Positions 1 to 12,300 of a DNA stretch of 64,000 nucleotides are shown one piece after another. The notes under the pieces were generated by a model. That model had not been told where the DNA came from. It saw nothing but the letters and a program-made list of their open reading frames with translations, and ran no database searches. The stretch is from positions 5,441,501 to 5,505,500 of the forward strand of contig NC_083506.1 of the NCBI RefSeq assembly GCF_032362555.1. The letters are read 5' to 3'. Made by a program: the position numbers and the translations under genes. Each line of letters opens with the position of its first letter. Position 1 is the stretch's first letter. Source of the stretch: Amyelois transitella. Its lineage: Eukaryota > Arthropoda > Insecta > Lepidoptera > Pyralidae.

Positions 1-2834
1 AACCATCTTAACATACCCTTTTCTATTCCTGTAACTACATCTTCTTTCACATCACAACATTCCCTTATCACGCTGTTCCTTATCCTGTCACTCAATTTCA
101 CACCCATCATACTCCTTAACGCTCTCATTTCCACTGCATTTATTCTGCTTTCATGCTTCTTTTGCCATACCCAACTTTCACTCCCATACATTAATGTCGG
201 GACCAACACGCCCCTGTGCACAGCCAGTCGAGCCTTTTTGGATAGTTTCTGACTGCTCATAAAGGCATGCAAAGCTCCATTCACCATGTTCCCCGCGTTC
301 ACTCTCCTTTCAATATCACTATCATACTTGCCATCTGATGTAAACTTTGATCCTAGATATACAAACTCTTTCACTTGCTCCACTTTTTCTCCTCCAATCA
401 AAATATTACATGCTGTCATTTCTTTCTCCATTTCAAAAACCAGTGTTTTAGTTTTACTTACGTTCACTTTCATTCCTTTCTCTTTTAAAGCTTCATGCAT
501 ACAGTTTACCATCTCCTGTAACTCCTCCGCTGATGACGCCAGTATAACCTGATCGTCGGCATAGAGCAGACATTTGACGAGTAACTCATTCATCCTTAAT
601 CCACTTTTAGACTCTTTCAAATCTGTCAAACAGCTATCCATAAATAGGTTGAACAGCCACGGTGACGCAACACATCCTTGCCTAACGCCTTTCTCAATCT
701 TAAACCACTCAGTGTGCGCTCCGTTTATCCTGACACAAGCACTCGAATCCTCATATAAGGATTTCAGTGCTCGTATTAAGAGACTGCTCACCCCATGCAT
801 AGAAAGTGCTGACCACAATTCATTCCTCTCAACTCTGTCATAGGCCTTTTCCAGATCTACGAATGTGCTATAGACTTTTTGACTCTTGGCCAAAAACTTT
901 TCGGCTATGCACCGCAAGGAAAAGACCTGATCAGTACATCCCATTCCCTTTCGAAATCCCGCTTGAGCATCCCATATTTTGTCATCAGTTTCATTCCTGA
1001 CTCTATTAATCAATACCTTAGCATACAATTTGCCGACGACGCTAAGCAGGCTTATACCACGATAATTTTTGCAGTCCAGCTGTGACCCTTTTCCTTTGTA
1101 AAGTGGCACGATAACAGCCTTACACCAATCTTTTGGTACTCGGCCGCTTCTCCAACACAAATTGAAAAGGCAGTACAACTGACTAGCTACTACGCCTTTT
1201 CCTGCTTTAAGCATCTCGACCGACACTCTATCACACCCAGCAGCCTTTCCCGCTTTCATACTCTTAAGTGCTTCCACAATTTCGAACATTTCAATTTCGC
1301 CTTCCATCTCATTCTCTTTTTCTTCGCTATAGCAGAAATCTTTCTTATTTCCTTCCTTTTTTTCTAATAAACTTTCAAAATAGTCCTTCCATATCTTTAG
1401 TACACATTCTTCTCCTTTCACAACGCTACCATCCTGGCATCTGATCCTAGTCAGCTCTCTGGTTATAGTATTTCCTCGGGCTGACCTTACGGATTTCCAG
1501 AATACTTTCAGATTTGACTGAAAGTCTTCTGATAGCCTTTTATCAAAATCCTCTTTATACTCTTCTTTCTTTCTAATCACAGCTTTCTTAACCAAATCTT
1601 TCATTTTCTTATATTCCTTACGTGCTTCATTCACATCTTCATCTATAACCTCTTGCATTCTTAAGTTAGCTTTTGCTGCTAACAAATCCAGCCATGCTTT
1701 CTTCTTTAATCGCACAAGTTCTTGCACATCTTTACTCATCCACGCATTTTTGTGATTTTTTCCTTTCCTTCTTCTACTTACACCACACACTTCAACAGCT
1801 ACTTTCACAATTCTTTCTTTAAGTTCCTTCCATCCATCTTCAATATCGCTCATTTCATCTAAATCTTCAAATTCATCCTTCAGTCTATTAATATACTTCT
1901 TACCTACATCCATATCTTGCAAATTTTCCACTTTTACTCTTTCCAAAGCGCTGGTTTGCTCCCTTACCCTGTGCCGCCAGCGATTGAAGATACCCCTTAT
2001 CCGGGATATCACCAGTAAATGGTCCGAGTCAATGCCAGCACCGCGATATGCACGGGTATCCAGCACTTTGTTCTTCAATCTTTCATCTACAATCACAAAG
2101 TCTATCATACTTTTTAAAATACCTTCCACTCTTGTGTAGGTGTGGATCTCTTTATGTTGAAACATTGAGTTCGACACAAAAAGATCCCACTCTAGACAAA
2201 TTTCTAATACACTTCTTCCATTATCATTCACCTTTTCGTCACCAAACGCACCAAGCACCTTTTCATATCCATCACGCTTTACACCCACCCATCCATTAAA
2301 ATCACCTAACATAATAATCTTCTCATTTGGCTTGGTAACTTTCAATACTTCTCTTACACTATTCCAGAACTCCTCGTTTTCGCTTTTTGCTGATGTTGTA
2401 CCCCTCGAACCCACATCCCAAGGTGCATAAACACCTAGAACGAAGATCCGAGTGATTCCAACTTTCAGCCTAATCCATAGAAGACGAGGACTGACACACT
2501 CATACTCATTCACGCACTCAGCCATTCGTGCAGAAAGAATTAGACCGACCCCTTGACAGCCTCGGCTGGTACTGGAAATTCCAGACCAATACGCCGTGTA
2601 AGGGCCGTGCTGCGTCGCGTCGCATCCTTTCCGCTTCGTTTCATTCACGCACAACACATCCAAACGTCTTTCATCCATCATCTGGCATACTTCCTCAATC
2701 TTATCCTTCATTCCTCCTCTTACATTCATCGTCGCAAAGCGGCTTTCAGCAGACCGCATACCGCTCCCGCCGGGAACGAGACGTGATGGGGTGCGGACAC
2801 CATCGCCGCCATTTATATGCTTTTTAAGGTTCAT
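1..2834 (-). CDS. LINE endonuclease/reverse transcriptase ORF, open to the window edge (partial)
   Basis: This encodes an apurinic-type endonuclease plus reverse transcriptase of a non-LTR retrotransposon. I stepped through the minus frame from the ATG at 2834 to base 1 and met no stop, giving about 944 open codons; the nearest upstream in-frame stop is at 2913-2915. The endonuclease domain occupies about residues 35-275, with the motifs MNVRGG (~36), NETK (~64), GDFNGW (~176) and SDH (~269). The reverse transcriptase core YADD is at about residue 758 (minus codons at 563-552). The sequence ends in the LRWF of the C-terminal domain that is complete in the copy at 48.7-49.5 kb, so roughly 150 residues are missing beyond the edge. 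It lies antisense in a CAND1 intron. The RTE-like clade is a guess; the LINE identity is firm. Confidence 0.93.
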   Translation of the reverse strand, partial: MNLKKHINGGDGVRTPSRLVPGGSGMRSAESRFATMNVRGGMKDKIEEVCQMMDERRLDVLCVNETKRKGCDATQHGPYTAYWSGISSTSRGCQGVGLILSARMAECVNEYECVSPRLLWIRLKVGITRIFVLGVYAPWDVGSRGTTSAKSENEEFWNSVREVLKVTKPNEKIIMLGDFNGWVGVKRDGYEKVLGAFGDEKVNDNGRSVLEICLEWDLFVSNSMFQHKEIHTYTRVEGILKSMIDFVIVDERLKNKVLDTRAYRGAGIDSDHLLVISRIRGIFNRWRHRVREQTSALERVKVENLQDMDVGKKYINRLKDEFEDLDEMSDIEDGWKELKERIVKVAVEVCGVSRRRKGKNHKNAWMSKDVQELVRLKKKAWLDLLAAKANLRMQEVIDEDVNEARKEYKKMKDLVKKAVIRKKEEYKEDFDKRLSEDFQSNLKVFWKSVRSARGNTITRELTRIRCQDGSVVKGEECVLKIWKDYFESLLEKKEGNKKDFCYSEEKENEMEGEIEMFEIVEALKSMKAGKAAGCDRVSVEMLKAGKGVVASQLYCLFNLCWRSGRVPKDWCKAVIVPLYKGKGSQLDCKNYRGISLLSVVGKLYAKVLINRVRNETDDKIWDAQAGFRKGMGCTDQVFSLRCIAEKFLAKSQKVYSTFVDLEKAYDRVERNELWSALSMHGVSSLLIRALKSLYEDSSACVRINGAHTEWFKIEKGVRQGCVASPWLFNLFMDSCLTDLKESKSGLRMNELLVKCLLYADDQVILASSAEELQEMVNCMHEALKEKGMKVNVSKTKTLVFEMEKEMTACNILIGGEKVEQVKEFVYLGSKFTSDGKYDSDIERRVNAGNMVNGALHAFMSSQKLSKKARLAVHRGVLVPTLMYGSESWVWQKKHESRINAVEMRALRSMMGVKLSDRIRNSVIRECCDVKEDVVTGIEKGMLRW

Positions 2835-3023
2835 AATGCGATTCCCACGAGACGCTAGGGAAAAATTTTGTCCGCCCCAGCAGAGCCCCGCATGCCAGGG
2901 TAAGGCTAGCCATTACCTGGGGGTCGCCCAACCCCATGGCGGAAGTGGCACGCTCGAGACTAGGCTCGCCCCTAGCCATGCATCCATCGGCGCGGCAGAC
3001 CTTAGATTGGCAGGGATTTACAT
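2835..3023 (-). mobile_element. 5' untranslated region of the LINE
   Basis: This is GC-rich sequence directly upstream of the LINE ORF, with stops in the ORF frame. It abuts a fragment of the dispersed ~250-bp repeat at about 3024. The exact 5' end of the element is not resolved from one copy. Confidence 0.5.
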
Positions 3024-3133
3024 TAAAGAGGAATCCCAAGTCTATCCCTTAGTCGGCTCTTACGACATCCGTGGGAAAGAGATGGAGTGGTCCTATTCTT
3101 TTGTAATGGTGCCGGGAACCACACGGCTTATGA
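3024..3133 (+). repeat. Fragment of the ~250-bp dispersed repeat (family A)
   Basis: This carries the family core (AATCCCAAG, CCTATCCCTTAGTCG, a CATCC-GGGAAAGAGATGGA block and GCCGGGAACCACACGG) in the same orientation as the longer copy at 38448-38698. The half with the TATG tract is absent. It lies at the 5' boundary of the LINE. Confidence 0.75.
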
Positions 3134-3383
3134 TACAATATATGATATATACAATACAGTCAATGTCTTATTTTATATATTAAGAAAAAAAAAACAAATT
3201 TTTGATACTGCTGGTCATGTGACCAGTCCAGTTGGTTTCTTTAGTCCATTTCCTTGAATGTCCATTTCCTCGATTATCTCTCTCTACGAGTCCACTTCCC
3301 CAAATTTCTACTTCTCAGAAAGCACACATGTAAAAAAGAAAATGCCTTGGAGTAAGACTTCATTTATTTTTTAATGTGTACAG

Positions 3384-6300
3384 GCTGTCCGCAAACGCAC
3401 CATAGTAGCACTGTCTCACCTCGTCATGTCGTGCAACTCGTCACTCTACAATAAACTTATCGACCATCTGCTTGAGGGCCTGGGGTCATCCACGTCGGCT
3501 AGCGTCAGCCGTACCCATATACAGTGCATTGCGGCTGTGTGGTGAGTGAAGAAATCAATTATGTAAAATTAATTTGAAAGTGAAACTATATAAAATGTAG
3601 TTATAGTGTCACATATTTTATTTTTATAAGTATCCTATGATGTTCAGATTTGTTTAACAACAATCATTTTTATAACTTTTGCACTAATTCAGTAATAAAC
3701 CATATCAAGCTTTACATTTTCATATATTACAAATAAATAATACATAATTTTGTTGGAAAAAAAAATTATTTATGTACACAAAATTATAGACAGAAGCATT
3801 TAATACAGTAATTGTAGTACAAAGGTGCTACTTATTCCAAAAGATATCTTTTCTAGTAGACCCGTGAATGAATATTGGAGCGGTATGGCATGTGCATAAA
3901 TATTGTTTAACATATTTAACTAAACATACATGTTTATATTTACACTAGCTTTTCCGGCGAACATTGTTTTGCCATATTAATAATTTTTAAGTAATTTCTG
4001 GTTAAAAAAAATGTTAAGGGTGGACAATCCTTACCACTAAGAGGTATGAAATAAAGATGTTGGCCGATTCTCAAACCTACTCAATATGCTCACAAAATTT
4101 CATGAGAATTGGTCAAGCCTTTTCTTGGAATACGGGAACGAACATTGTGACATGAGAATTTTATATATAAGATAAATAAACTAATTGAAATAAAGAATTG
4201 TTAGGTATGTTCTAATCTTAATCTTTGTAGCTACCTTGTTACACTTTGCTTATGTTTTATTTATTTTTAGCCGCCAAGCTGGTCACAGATTTGGCGAACA
4301 GCTGTGGCGTGTGGCTCCGCAGGTTCTGGAACATTCCACAGACGCTGACGAGGAGCTGAGAGAACATTGCCTGCAGGCGCTTGAGGCTTTCGTTCTTAAA
4401 TGTCCCAAAGAAGTTCAGCCACACATCCCTACGGTATTTCTTTTCTTTAAGACATATCAAAATTTAATCATGGCTTTGCGTCGCAGCGATTATAAAAACT
4501 GGCAATTTTGAACATGTCAAAAGTAGAAGAAAAACTCCATAAAGCAACAAAGGCAAAGATTAGAGAGATGGGGCTAAACTCTTCTGCAATAAATTCTGTT
4601 TATTGCAATTAAATTAAACAAGAATTAAACAAGAATAGGAAAACCAGTATAAAATGTTTGGTATTAGTAGTGGAATGGGAGACAATTGATTTATTATTAT
4701 TATTTTTTTAAGAAGAATTACAGCCTTATATTAAATACAAAGGTAATTTAAATAAAGAAAATCGTTTTTTTGACCAGATAATCGAGCTGTGCTTGAAAAT
4801 GATCACTTATGATCCAAATTACAACTACGAGGATGAGGAGGAGCACGGCGGCGGGGAGGACGAGGAGATGGAGGACGAGTCGTTCGCGCCCGAGGCGGAA
4901 CCCGACTCGGACTCCGAGGAGTACTCCGATGACGACGATATGTCGTGGAAGGTAAAAATCTCATAACCATCCATGGCTGTACCAACCGCCTGGTTATACG
5001 TGCCGAATTATGGGTGGAGCGCGCTGCTTTAGCGGTCGCTTTCTTCTTTCTTGACTCCCATTTAAAATACTGTAACCTCGTCGACCTTTGCAGGGAAACC
5101 TAAGGCATATTGAATATATTAATTACGCTTCCAGTTGCCCGAATGTGCATGTTTCCTCACGATGTTTTCCCTCGCCGTAAGACCATCGGTTAGCACTCAA
5201 ACTAATGTATATAATTCAGAAAATAGACAGTAGCTCATGGCTTGGGTCAGATTCGAATCTGCTTCTCAAGGTGCCTTACGGTTCGATCAACGACGCTCAC
5301 TAAAATTACTCATTACTTGTTCAGGTGCGTCGTGCAGCCGCTAAATGCTTGGAGTCCGTAATTTCAACTCGCCACGAGCTGCTCGCCGAGATGTATGTGA
5401 CCGTGTCGCCTGCTTTGATTGCTAGATTCAAAGGTTTGTTTGTAGCTTACGTATTTGGTACCATACAAACTTTGTATGGTACCAAATACGTAAGCTATGT
5501 ATATGAAAATAGTTACACCAAAAATGTTGATCATAAACATACAATCTTATCTACCCTTAAATATGTTAATTTACAACAGTCACCGTATTTTATTCGGGAG
5601 AAGTATATTTTCCTCAGCACTTTGCTATAAATCAATTCTATCAATATTAGTATGTAAAAAAATAGTAGAGAAGTACCACATCTGTATTGTGGATATTTTA
5701 GTGGTACTATTCTATGTAGCCAGTACATCTAGTTTAAGCTACCCCTTCTGGAGAGAGGCGTGACTTTTATATATCTTCTTTATAGAACGCGAAGAGAACG
5801 TGAAATGCGACATACTCAGCGCGTACACAGCGTTGTTGCGAGCGACGCGCCCGCCGCCAGCTTTGCAGATGACTAATATCGCACCCTCCGAAAACTCTCC
5901 ACAAGCGTTACTCTTACAGAGGGTAAGTTCATTATTTTGCCGTCCATGTTTAAAATAGGATTATTATAAATTTTTTTATGACGCAAAGTTAACTTGTGCA
6001 CTCAGGAAAATAGAGTGGTTTCGATTTTTGTCAAAAATAGTAAATCTTAATAGACGTACTTTGAGTTTCAAAACAACTTATCCTGTAGTTCACTTTTGTT
6101 GACGCATATTTTGACGAAAGTCGTGTACATCATGTACGACATCGAATGACGTTAACCGGGACTAACAGCTTAGCATGCCTTCTGGAGGTCTGAAATATTT
6201 TTGATGATACTTGGGTAGAGTAGAAGTAACATGATCATTATGTGTCAGGTGGGCAGCGTCGTGCGCGGCGCGCTCACTGTGATCCGCGGACGCAGCGTGC

Positions 6301-9300
6301 GCGCCCGCGGCTGCGCGCTCGCGCTGCTGCGGGAACTGCTGGCGGCCGCGCCCGGCTGTCTGCTGGAGCACGCCGCCCGCGTCGTGCGCGCGCTCACGCC
6401 CAAGCTCACGTAACTATACCGCACTGCTGTCCAGCTCGGTGTGACACCCGCCTGCTGCTGGCGGCCGCGCCCGGCTGTCTGCTGGAGCACGCCGCCCGCG
6501 TCGTGCGCGCGCTCACGCCCAAGCTCACGTAACTATACCGCACTGCTGTCCAGCTCGGTGTGACACCCGCCTGCTGCTGGCGGCCGCGCCCGGCTGTCTG
6601 CTGGAGCACGCCGCCCGCGTCGTGCGCGCGCTCACGCCCAAGCTCACGTAACTATACCGCACTGCTGTCCAGCTCGGTGTGACACCCGCCTGCTGCTGGC
6701 GGCCGCGCCCGGCTGTCTGCTGGAGCACGCCGCCCGCGTCGTGCGCGCGCTCACGCCCAAGCTCACGTAACTATACCGCACTGCTGTCCAGCTCGGTGTG
6801 ACACCCGCCTGCTGCTGGCGGCCGCGCCCGGCTGTCTGCTGGAGCACGCCGCCCGCGTCGTGCGCGCGCTCACGCCCAAGCTCACGTAACTATACCGCAC
6901 TGCTGTCCAGCTCGGTGTGACACCCGCCTGCTGCTGGCGGCCGCGCCCGGCTGTCTGCTGGAGCACGCCGCCCGCGTCGTGCGCGCGCTCACGCCCAAGC
7001 TCACGTAACTATACCGCACTGCTGTCCAGCTCGGTGTGACACCCGCCTGCTGCTGGCGGCCGCGCCCGGCTGTCTGCTGGAGCACGCCGCCCGCGTCGTG
7101 CGCGCGCTCACGCCCAAGCTCACGTAACTATACCGCACTGCTGTCCAGCTCGGTGTGACACCCGCCTGCTGCTGGCGGCCGCGCCCGGCTGTCTGCTGGA
7201 GCACGCCGCCCGCGTCGTGCGCGCGCTCACGCCCAAGCTCACGTAACTATACCGCACTGCTGTCCAGCTCGGTGTGACACCCGCCTGCTGCTGGCGGCCG
7301 CGCCCGGCTGTCTGCTGGAGCACGCCGCCCGCGTCGTGCGCGCGCTCACGCCCAAGCTCACGTAACTATACCGCACTGCTGTCCAGCTCGGTGTGACACC
7401 CGCCTGCTGCTGGCGGCCGCGCCCGGCTGTCTGCTGGAGCACGCCGCCCGCGTCGTGCGCGCGCTCACGCCCAAGCTCACGTAACTATACCGCACTGCTG
7501 TCCAGCTCGGTGTGACACCCGCCTGCTGCTGGCGGCCGCGCCCGGCTGTCTGCTGGAGCACGCCGCCCGCGTCGTGCGCGCGCTCACGCCCAAGCTCACG
7601 TAACTATACCGCACTGCTGTCCAGCTCGGTGTGACACCCGCCTGCTGCTGGCGGCCGCGCCCGGCTGTCTGCTGGAGCACGCCGCCCGCGTCGTGCGCGC
7701 GCTCACGCCCAAGCTCACGTAACTATACCGCACTGCTGTCCAGCTCGGTGTGACACCCGCCTGCTGCTGGCGGCCGCGCCCGGCTGTCTGCTGGAGCACG
7801 CCGCCCGCGTCGTGCGCGCGCTCACGCCCAAGCTCACGTAACTATACCGCACTGCTGTCCAGCTCGGTGTGACACCCGCCTGCTGCTGGCGGCCGCGCCC
7901 GGCTGTCTGCTGGAGCACGCCGCCCGCGTCGTGCGCGCGCTCACGCCCAAGCTCACGTAACTATACCGCACTGCTGTCCAGCTCGGTGTGACACCCGCCT
8001 GCTGCTGGCGGCCGCGCCCGGCTGTCTGCTGGAGCACGCCGCCCGCGTCGTGCGCGCGCTCACGCCCAAGCTCACGTAACTATACCGCACTGCTGTCCAG
8101 CTCGGTGTGACACCCGCCTGCTGCTGGCGGCCGCGCCCGGCTGTCTGCTGGAGCACGCCGCCCGCGTCGTGCGCGCGCTCACGCCCAAGCTCACGTAACT
8201 ATACCGCACTGCTGTCCAGCTCGGTGTGACACCCGCCTGCTGCTGGCGGCCGCGCCCGGCTGTCTGCTGGAGCACGCCGCCCGCGTCGTGCGCGCGCTCA
8301 CGCCCAAGCTCACGTAACTATACCGCACTGCTGTCCAGCTCGGTGTGACACCCGCCTGCTGCTGGCGGCCGCGCCCGGCTGTCTGCTGGAGCACGCCGCC
8401 CGCGTCGTGCGCGCGCTCACGCCCAAGCTCACGTAACTATACCGCACTGCTGTCCAGCTCGGTGTGACACCCGCCTGCTGCTGGCGGCCGCGCCCGGCTG
8501 TCTGCTGGAGCACGCCGCCCGCGTCGTGCGCGCGCTCACGCCCAAGCTCACGTAACTATACCGCACTGCTGTCCAGCTCGGTGTGACACCCGCCTGCTGC
8601 TGGCGGCCGCGCCCGGCTGTCTGCTGGAGCACGCCGCCCGCGTCGTGCGCGCGCTCACGCCCAAGCTCACGTAACTATACCGCACTGCTGTCCAGCTCGG
8701 TGTGACACCCGCCTGCTGCTGGCGGCCGCGCCCGGCTGTCTGCTGGAGCACGCCGCCCGCGTCGTGCGCGCGCTCACGCCCAAGCTCACGTAACTATACC
8801 GCACTGCTGTCCAGCTCGGTGTGACACCCGCCTGCTGCTGGCGGCCGCGCCCGGCTGTCTGCTGGAGCACGCCGCCCGCGTTGTGCGCGCGCTCACGCCC
8901 AAGCTCACGTAACTATACCGCACTGCTGTCCAGCTCGGTGTGACACCCGCCTGCTGCTGGCGGCCGCGCCCGGCTGTCTGCTGGAGCACGCCGCCCGCGT
9001 CGTGCGCGCGCTCACGCCCAAGCTCACGTAACTATACCGCACTGCTGTCCAGCTCGGTGTGACACCCGCCTGCTGCTGGCGGCCGCGCCCGGCTGTCTGC
9101 TGGAGCACGCCGCCCGCGTCGTGCGCGCGCTCACGCCCAAGCTCACGTAACTATACCGCACTGCTGTCCAGCTCGGTGTGACACCCGCCTGCTGCTGGCG
9201 GCCGCGCCCGGCTGTCTGCTGGAGCACGCCGCCCGCGTCGTGCGCGCGCTCACGCCCAAGCTCACGTAACTATACCGCACTGCTGTCCAGCTCGGTGTGA

Positions 9301-12300
9301 CACCCGCCTGCTGCTGGCGGCCGCGCCCGGCTGTTTGCTGGAGCACGCCGCCCGCGTCGTGCGCGCGCTCACGCCCAAGCTCACGTAACGACGATACTTT
9401 CGTTCTATGGTTATATTATTAATGTTACCCTTTCTGTTGACGTAAACAAATAATGATTAAAAATTGATTTCTAATAACGTAAAATAATGTTTTCTTTACA
9501 GCGACAAGAGCACAGCGTCGTCAATGAAGATCGAAACCCTAGTGTTCATAGTGTGTCTAGTTCGCAGCCACGAAAGTTCTGCGATGCGTCCGCACGTCGC
9601 CGCCTTACTACCGGCAGTGCTGTCTTGCGTACATGACCCCTTCTACAAGGTCACCGCTGAAGCGCTCAGGGTTTTACAGACGCTCGTTAAAGTTATGCGT
9701 CCTCTAGGTGAGTATTATGTTCATAGTTCTGTATGTTTTCAAGCAGACCCCAGGCCCTGAAGCATTGTAGTTGAGGGTGCAACTGGGAACACGCAAAGAT
9801 GAGAGAGAGAGTCCTTTATATCAATTAACCGGCCACGAAAATTCGACGATACGGCATACCGCCGCAAGTGGCCGCCTTGCATGAAGTTAATCAACTTAGT
9901 TTATATCTCACGCATGGTTAAAGATACTGTATGCTAAACCGGGGTTTACTCACTAAAAACGTTCACATCTTCAGCCTTCCGATGTAATACGTAACAGCTA
10001 GATTTCGCGCGACCAGCAAGCAATCAGTTGATTCGCCTAGATAAATGCTCAGTAATGAGCATGTCGAAGTCGACTTCTGAGCGCACGATTTACTATGTAG
10101 TATCGGGGTAATTACAGCATTATATTCAAAAAGGAATTCCACATTCTTTATTTTTTTCTTTAGAAAGCCTACAGAATATGGAAGGTGAGGAGCTGGCGGC
10201 CGTGGAACCTCCACCGGAGGAACTTCATGAGTTCATCCCCGCCATGTACCAATGTACACTAGTACGCCTGCGTGCGGCCGATATGGACCAAGAGGTCAAA
10301 GAGCGAGCTATCGCTGCTTGCGGGCAACTCATATGTCACTTTGGTGATTATTTGCAGGTTCGTAATGTAATCTTTTTGTTTCTTTTTACAAATCTCAGGC
10401 TCGGGTGGAGCAATTGGGAACTCTGTAGAGATGAGAGAGTGTAGTATTTTTTTATATATTATAAACATGTATTTTTCACGGACACCATAATTCTTAAACT
10501 GATCATCATAAGGAAGGTTATATTTCACTTAATGGTGGCAGCGGTGGGATTATAGATGAAGGAAGTATTAATCAACTCAATTTGAATACAATGTCACATT
10601 CCATGTCTGAATTTATGTTTATTTCAGGATGAGCTTCCCGTCTGCCTGCCTATATTTTTAGAACGCCTCCGCAACGAAATAACTCGACTTACAACAGTAA
10701 AGGCTTTGACTAAGATTGCCTCGTCCCCGCTTCGGATCAATCTCAGACCTATTTTGGTAAATATTTCTTATATCTAAAGATTACTTGTACATATAATGTT
10801 AATGTGGTCGTAATGTAACACTATTTCCAATAGGCCTATTTTGTAAACTAAGTTAATATTTTTCAGGCTGATGCCGTGCCTATTTTGGGATCATTTTTGA
10901 GGAAAAATCAAAGGGCTTTGAAATTGTCAACTCTCGTCCTTTTGGATACATTGGTGCAAAACTATAGCAACGCTGTCAGCATAGAACTTTTGAGCAAGGT
11001 AACATTTTGATTTATGTATAATTTTCATTTATTTATATTTTATAGTAATTTGTCTAGTATTTTTGTGGATAATGGGCTTTTGTGGAGTACCTCGAAAATT
11101 TAATTATTTATACATGGTAAAATTGTCGTGCGAAAGCACGGTTGTCAGTGTCGTATTTATTACATGGTAGATTGTTAACGTACCTGTCAACGACCTTGCT
11201 TTCCTGACAAATTTGTTCACCATGCCCGTTACACTCGTATGATCGCGCTAACTTGTTTTCCCCAGGTATTGATGGAAGTGCCGGCCCTGGTGAGCGAGTC
11301 GGACCTGCACTGCGCGCAAACCGCACTGACTCTAGTGCGGGACGCGTGTCTGCAAGTGCCGCAAGCTCTCACGCCTGAAGTGCGACACGCGCTCACGCCC
11401 AACATTCTAGCTCTGGCCAAGTCTCCGCTGCTGCAGGGTGAGTGAATTGTTATCAACTATTGAACTCTTGCAAGTCAGTTCCGTGTGTTTCCCGTCACTT
11501 TAGAATGTGCCCACTGATGTCGTAGAAGGCGATTAATGGATAGGCTTATAAACTTGGGATATTTCTTTAAGGCGTTGGGGTAGCAACCTGTCACTATTTA
11601 AAAGGCAAGAGTGAATAAGCATCTAGTAATTTAATGTAGATCATTTATATAATTTCGTTTTTGTTTTTAAGATAAAATGATTCATTTGAAACGAGGGCAG
11701 CCCTGCGCAAATGGGTGTTAGAGTGAACATGTTCGCAGGCGGAGCGCTGAAGGCCATGCTGGACGTGCTGAGCGCGCTGGTGGCGGCGGACGTGGCGGGC
11801 TGCTCGCGCCGCGAGCTGCTGGCGCTGCTGGTGGCGCCCGTGCAGCGCGCGCCGGACCACGCCGCCACCGCGCACCACATCAAGCAGGTCTGTCCCACTG
11901 GGGATGCACGCTTATAGTGGCCGGGCTTGATAACAACTTAAATAAAACAAGCATCCTCGGAAAGCTTTAAGTTAAAAAGGTTTGAAGGACGGTTGAACGT
12001 AAGAAAAACCCAACAAGCATTACCGTAACCATTTTTCACAACGCATTCACCAAACCAACTCTTACTGTAACATCGACGCAACTCTGGTCTATGCAAGTAG
12101 AGGGCTTTTAGACAAAATAGTCTGACAGGTGAGTTTTGTCTGACAGAGACAAAAAAATGTCCCATTCAGGTGATCAGCTAATTTGTAGGAGAGAGTAGGA
12201 AAATAAATTGATCAGAACCACAAAGATTATTTAGAAAACCTGTCTTATTGAAATCTATTGCTTAAATTCTAATTTTTCTGCACACAGGCATTCCACTCGT

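Noticed and set aside
286..3183. Several plus-strand ORFs of 60-130 codons
   Set aside because: They are antisense shadows of the LINE ORF and its leader.
6245..9346. Series of identical 67-codon minus-strand ORFs
   Set aside because: They are the reverse strand of the 119-bp array; one per unit, shifting frame, and overlapping the CAND1 exon copy. No sign of independent coding.
6336..9388. CRISPR-like regular repeat
   Set aside because: There are no variable spacers: the whole 119-bp unit is repeated, and it contains a eukaryotic exon end.
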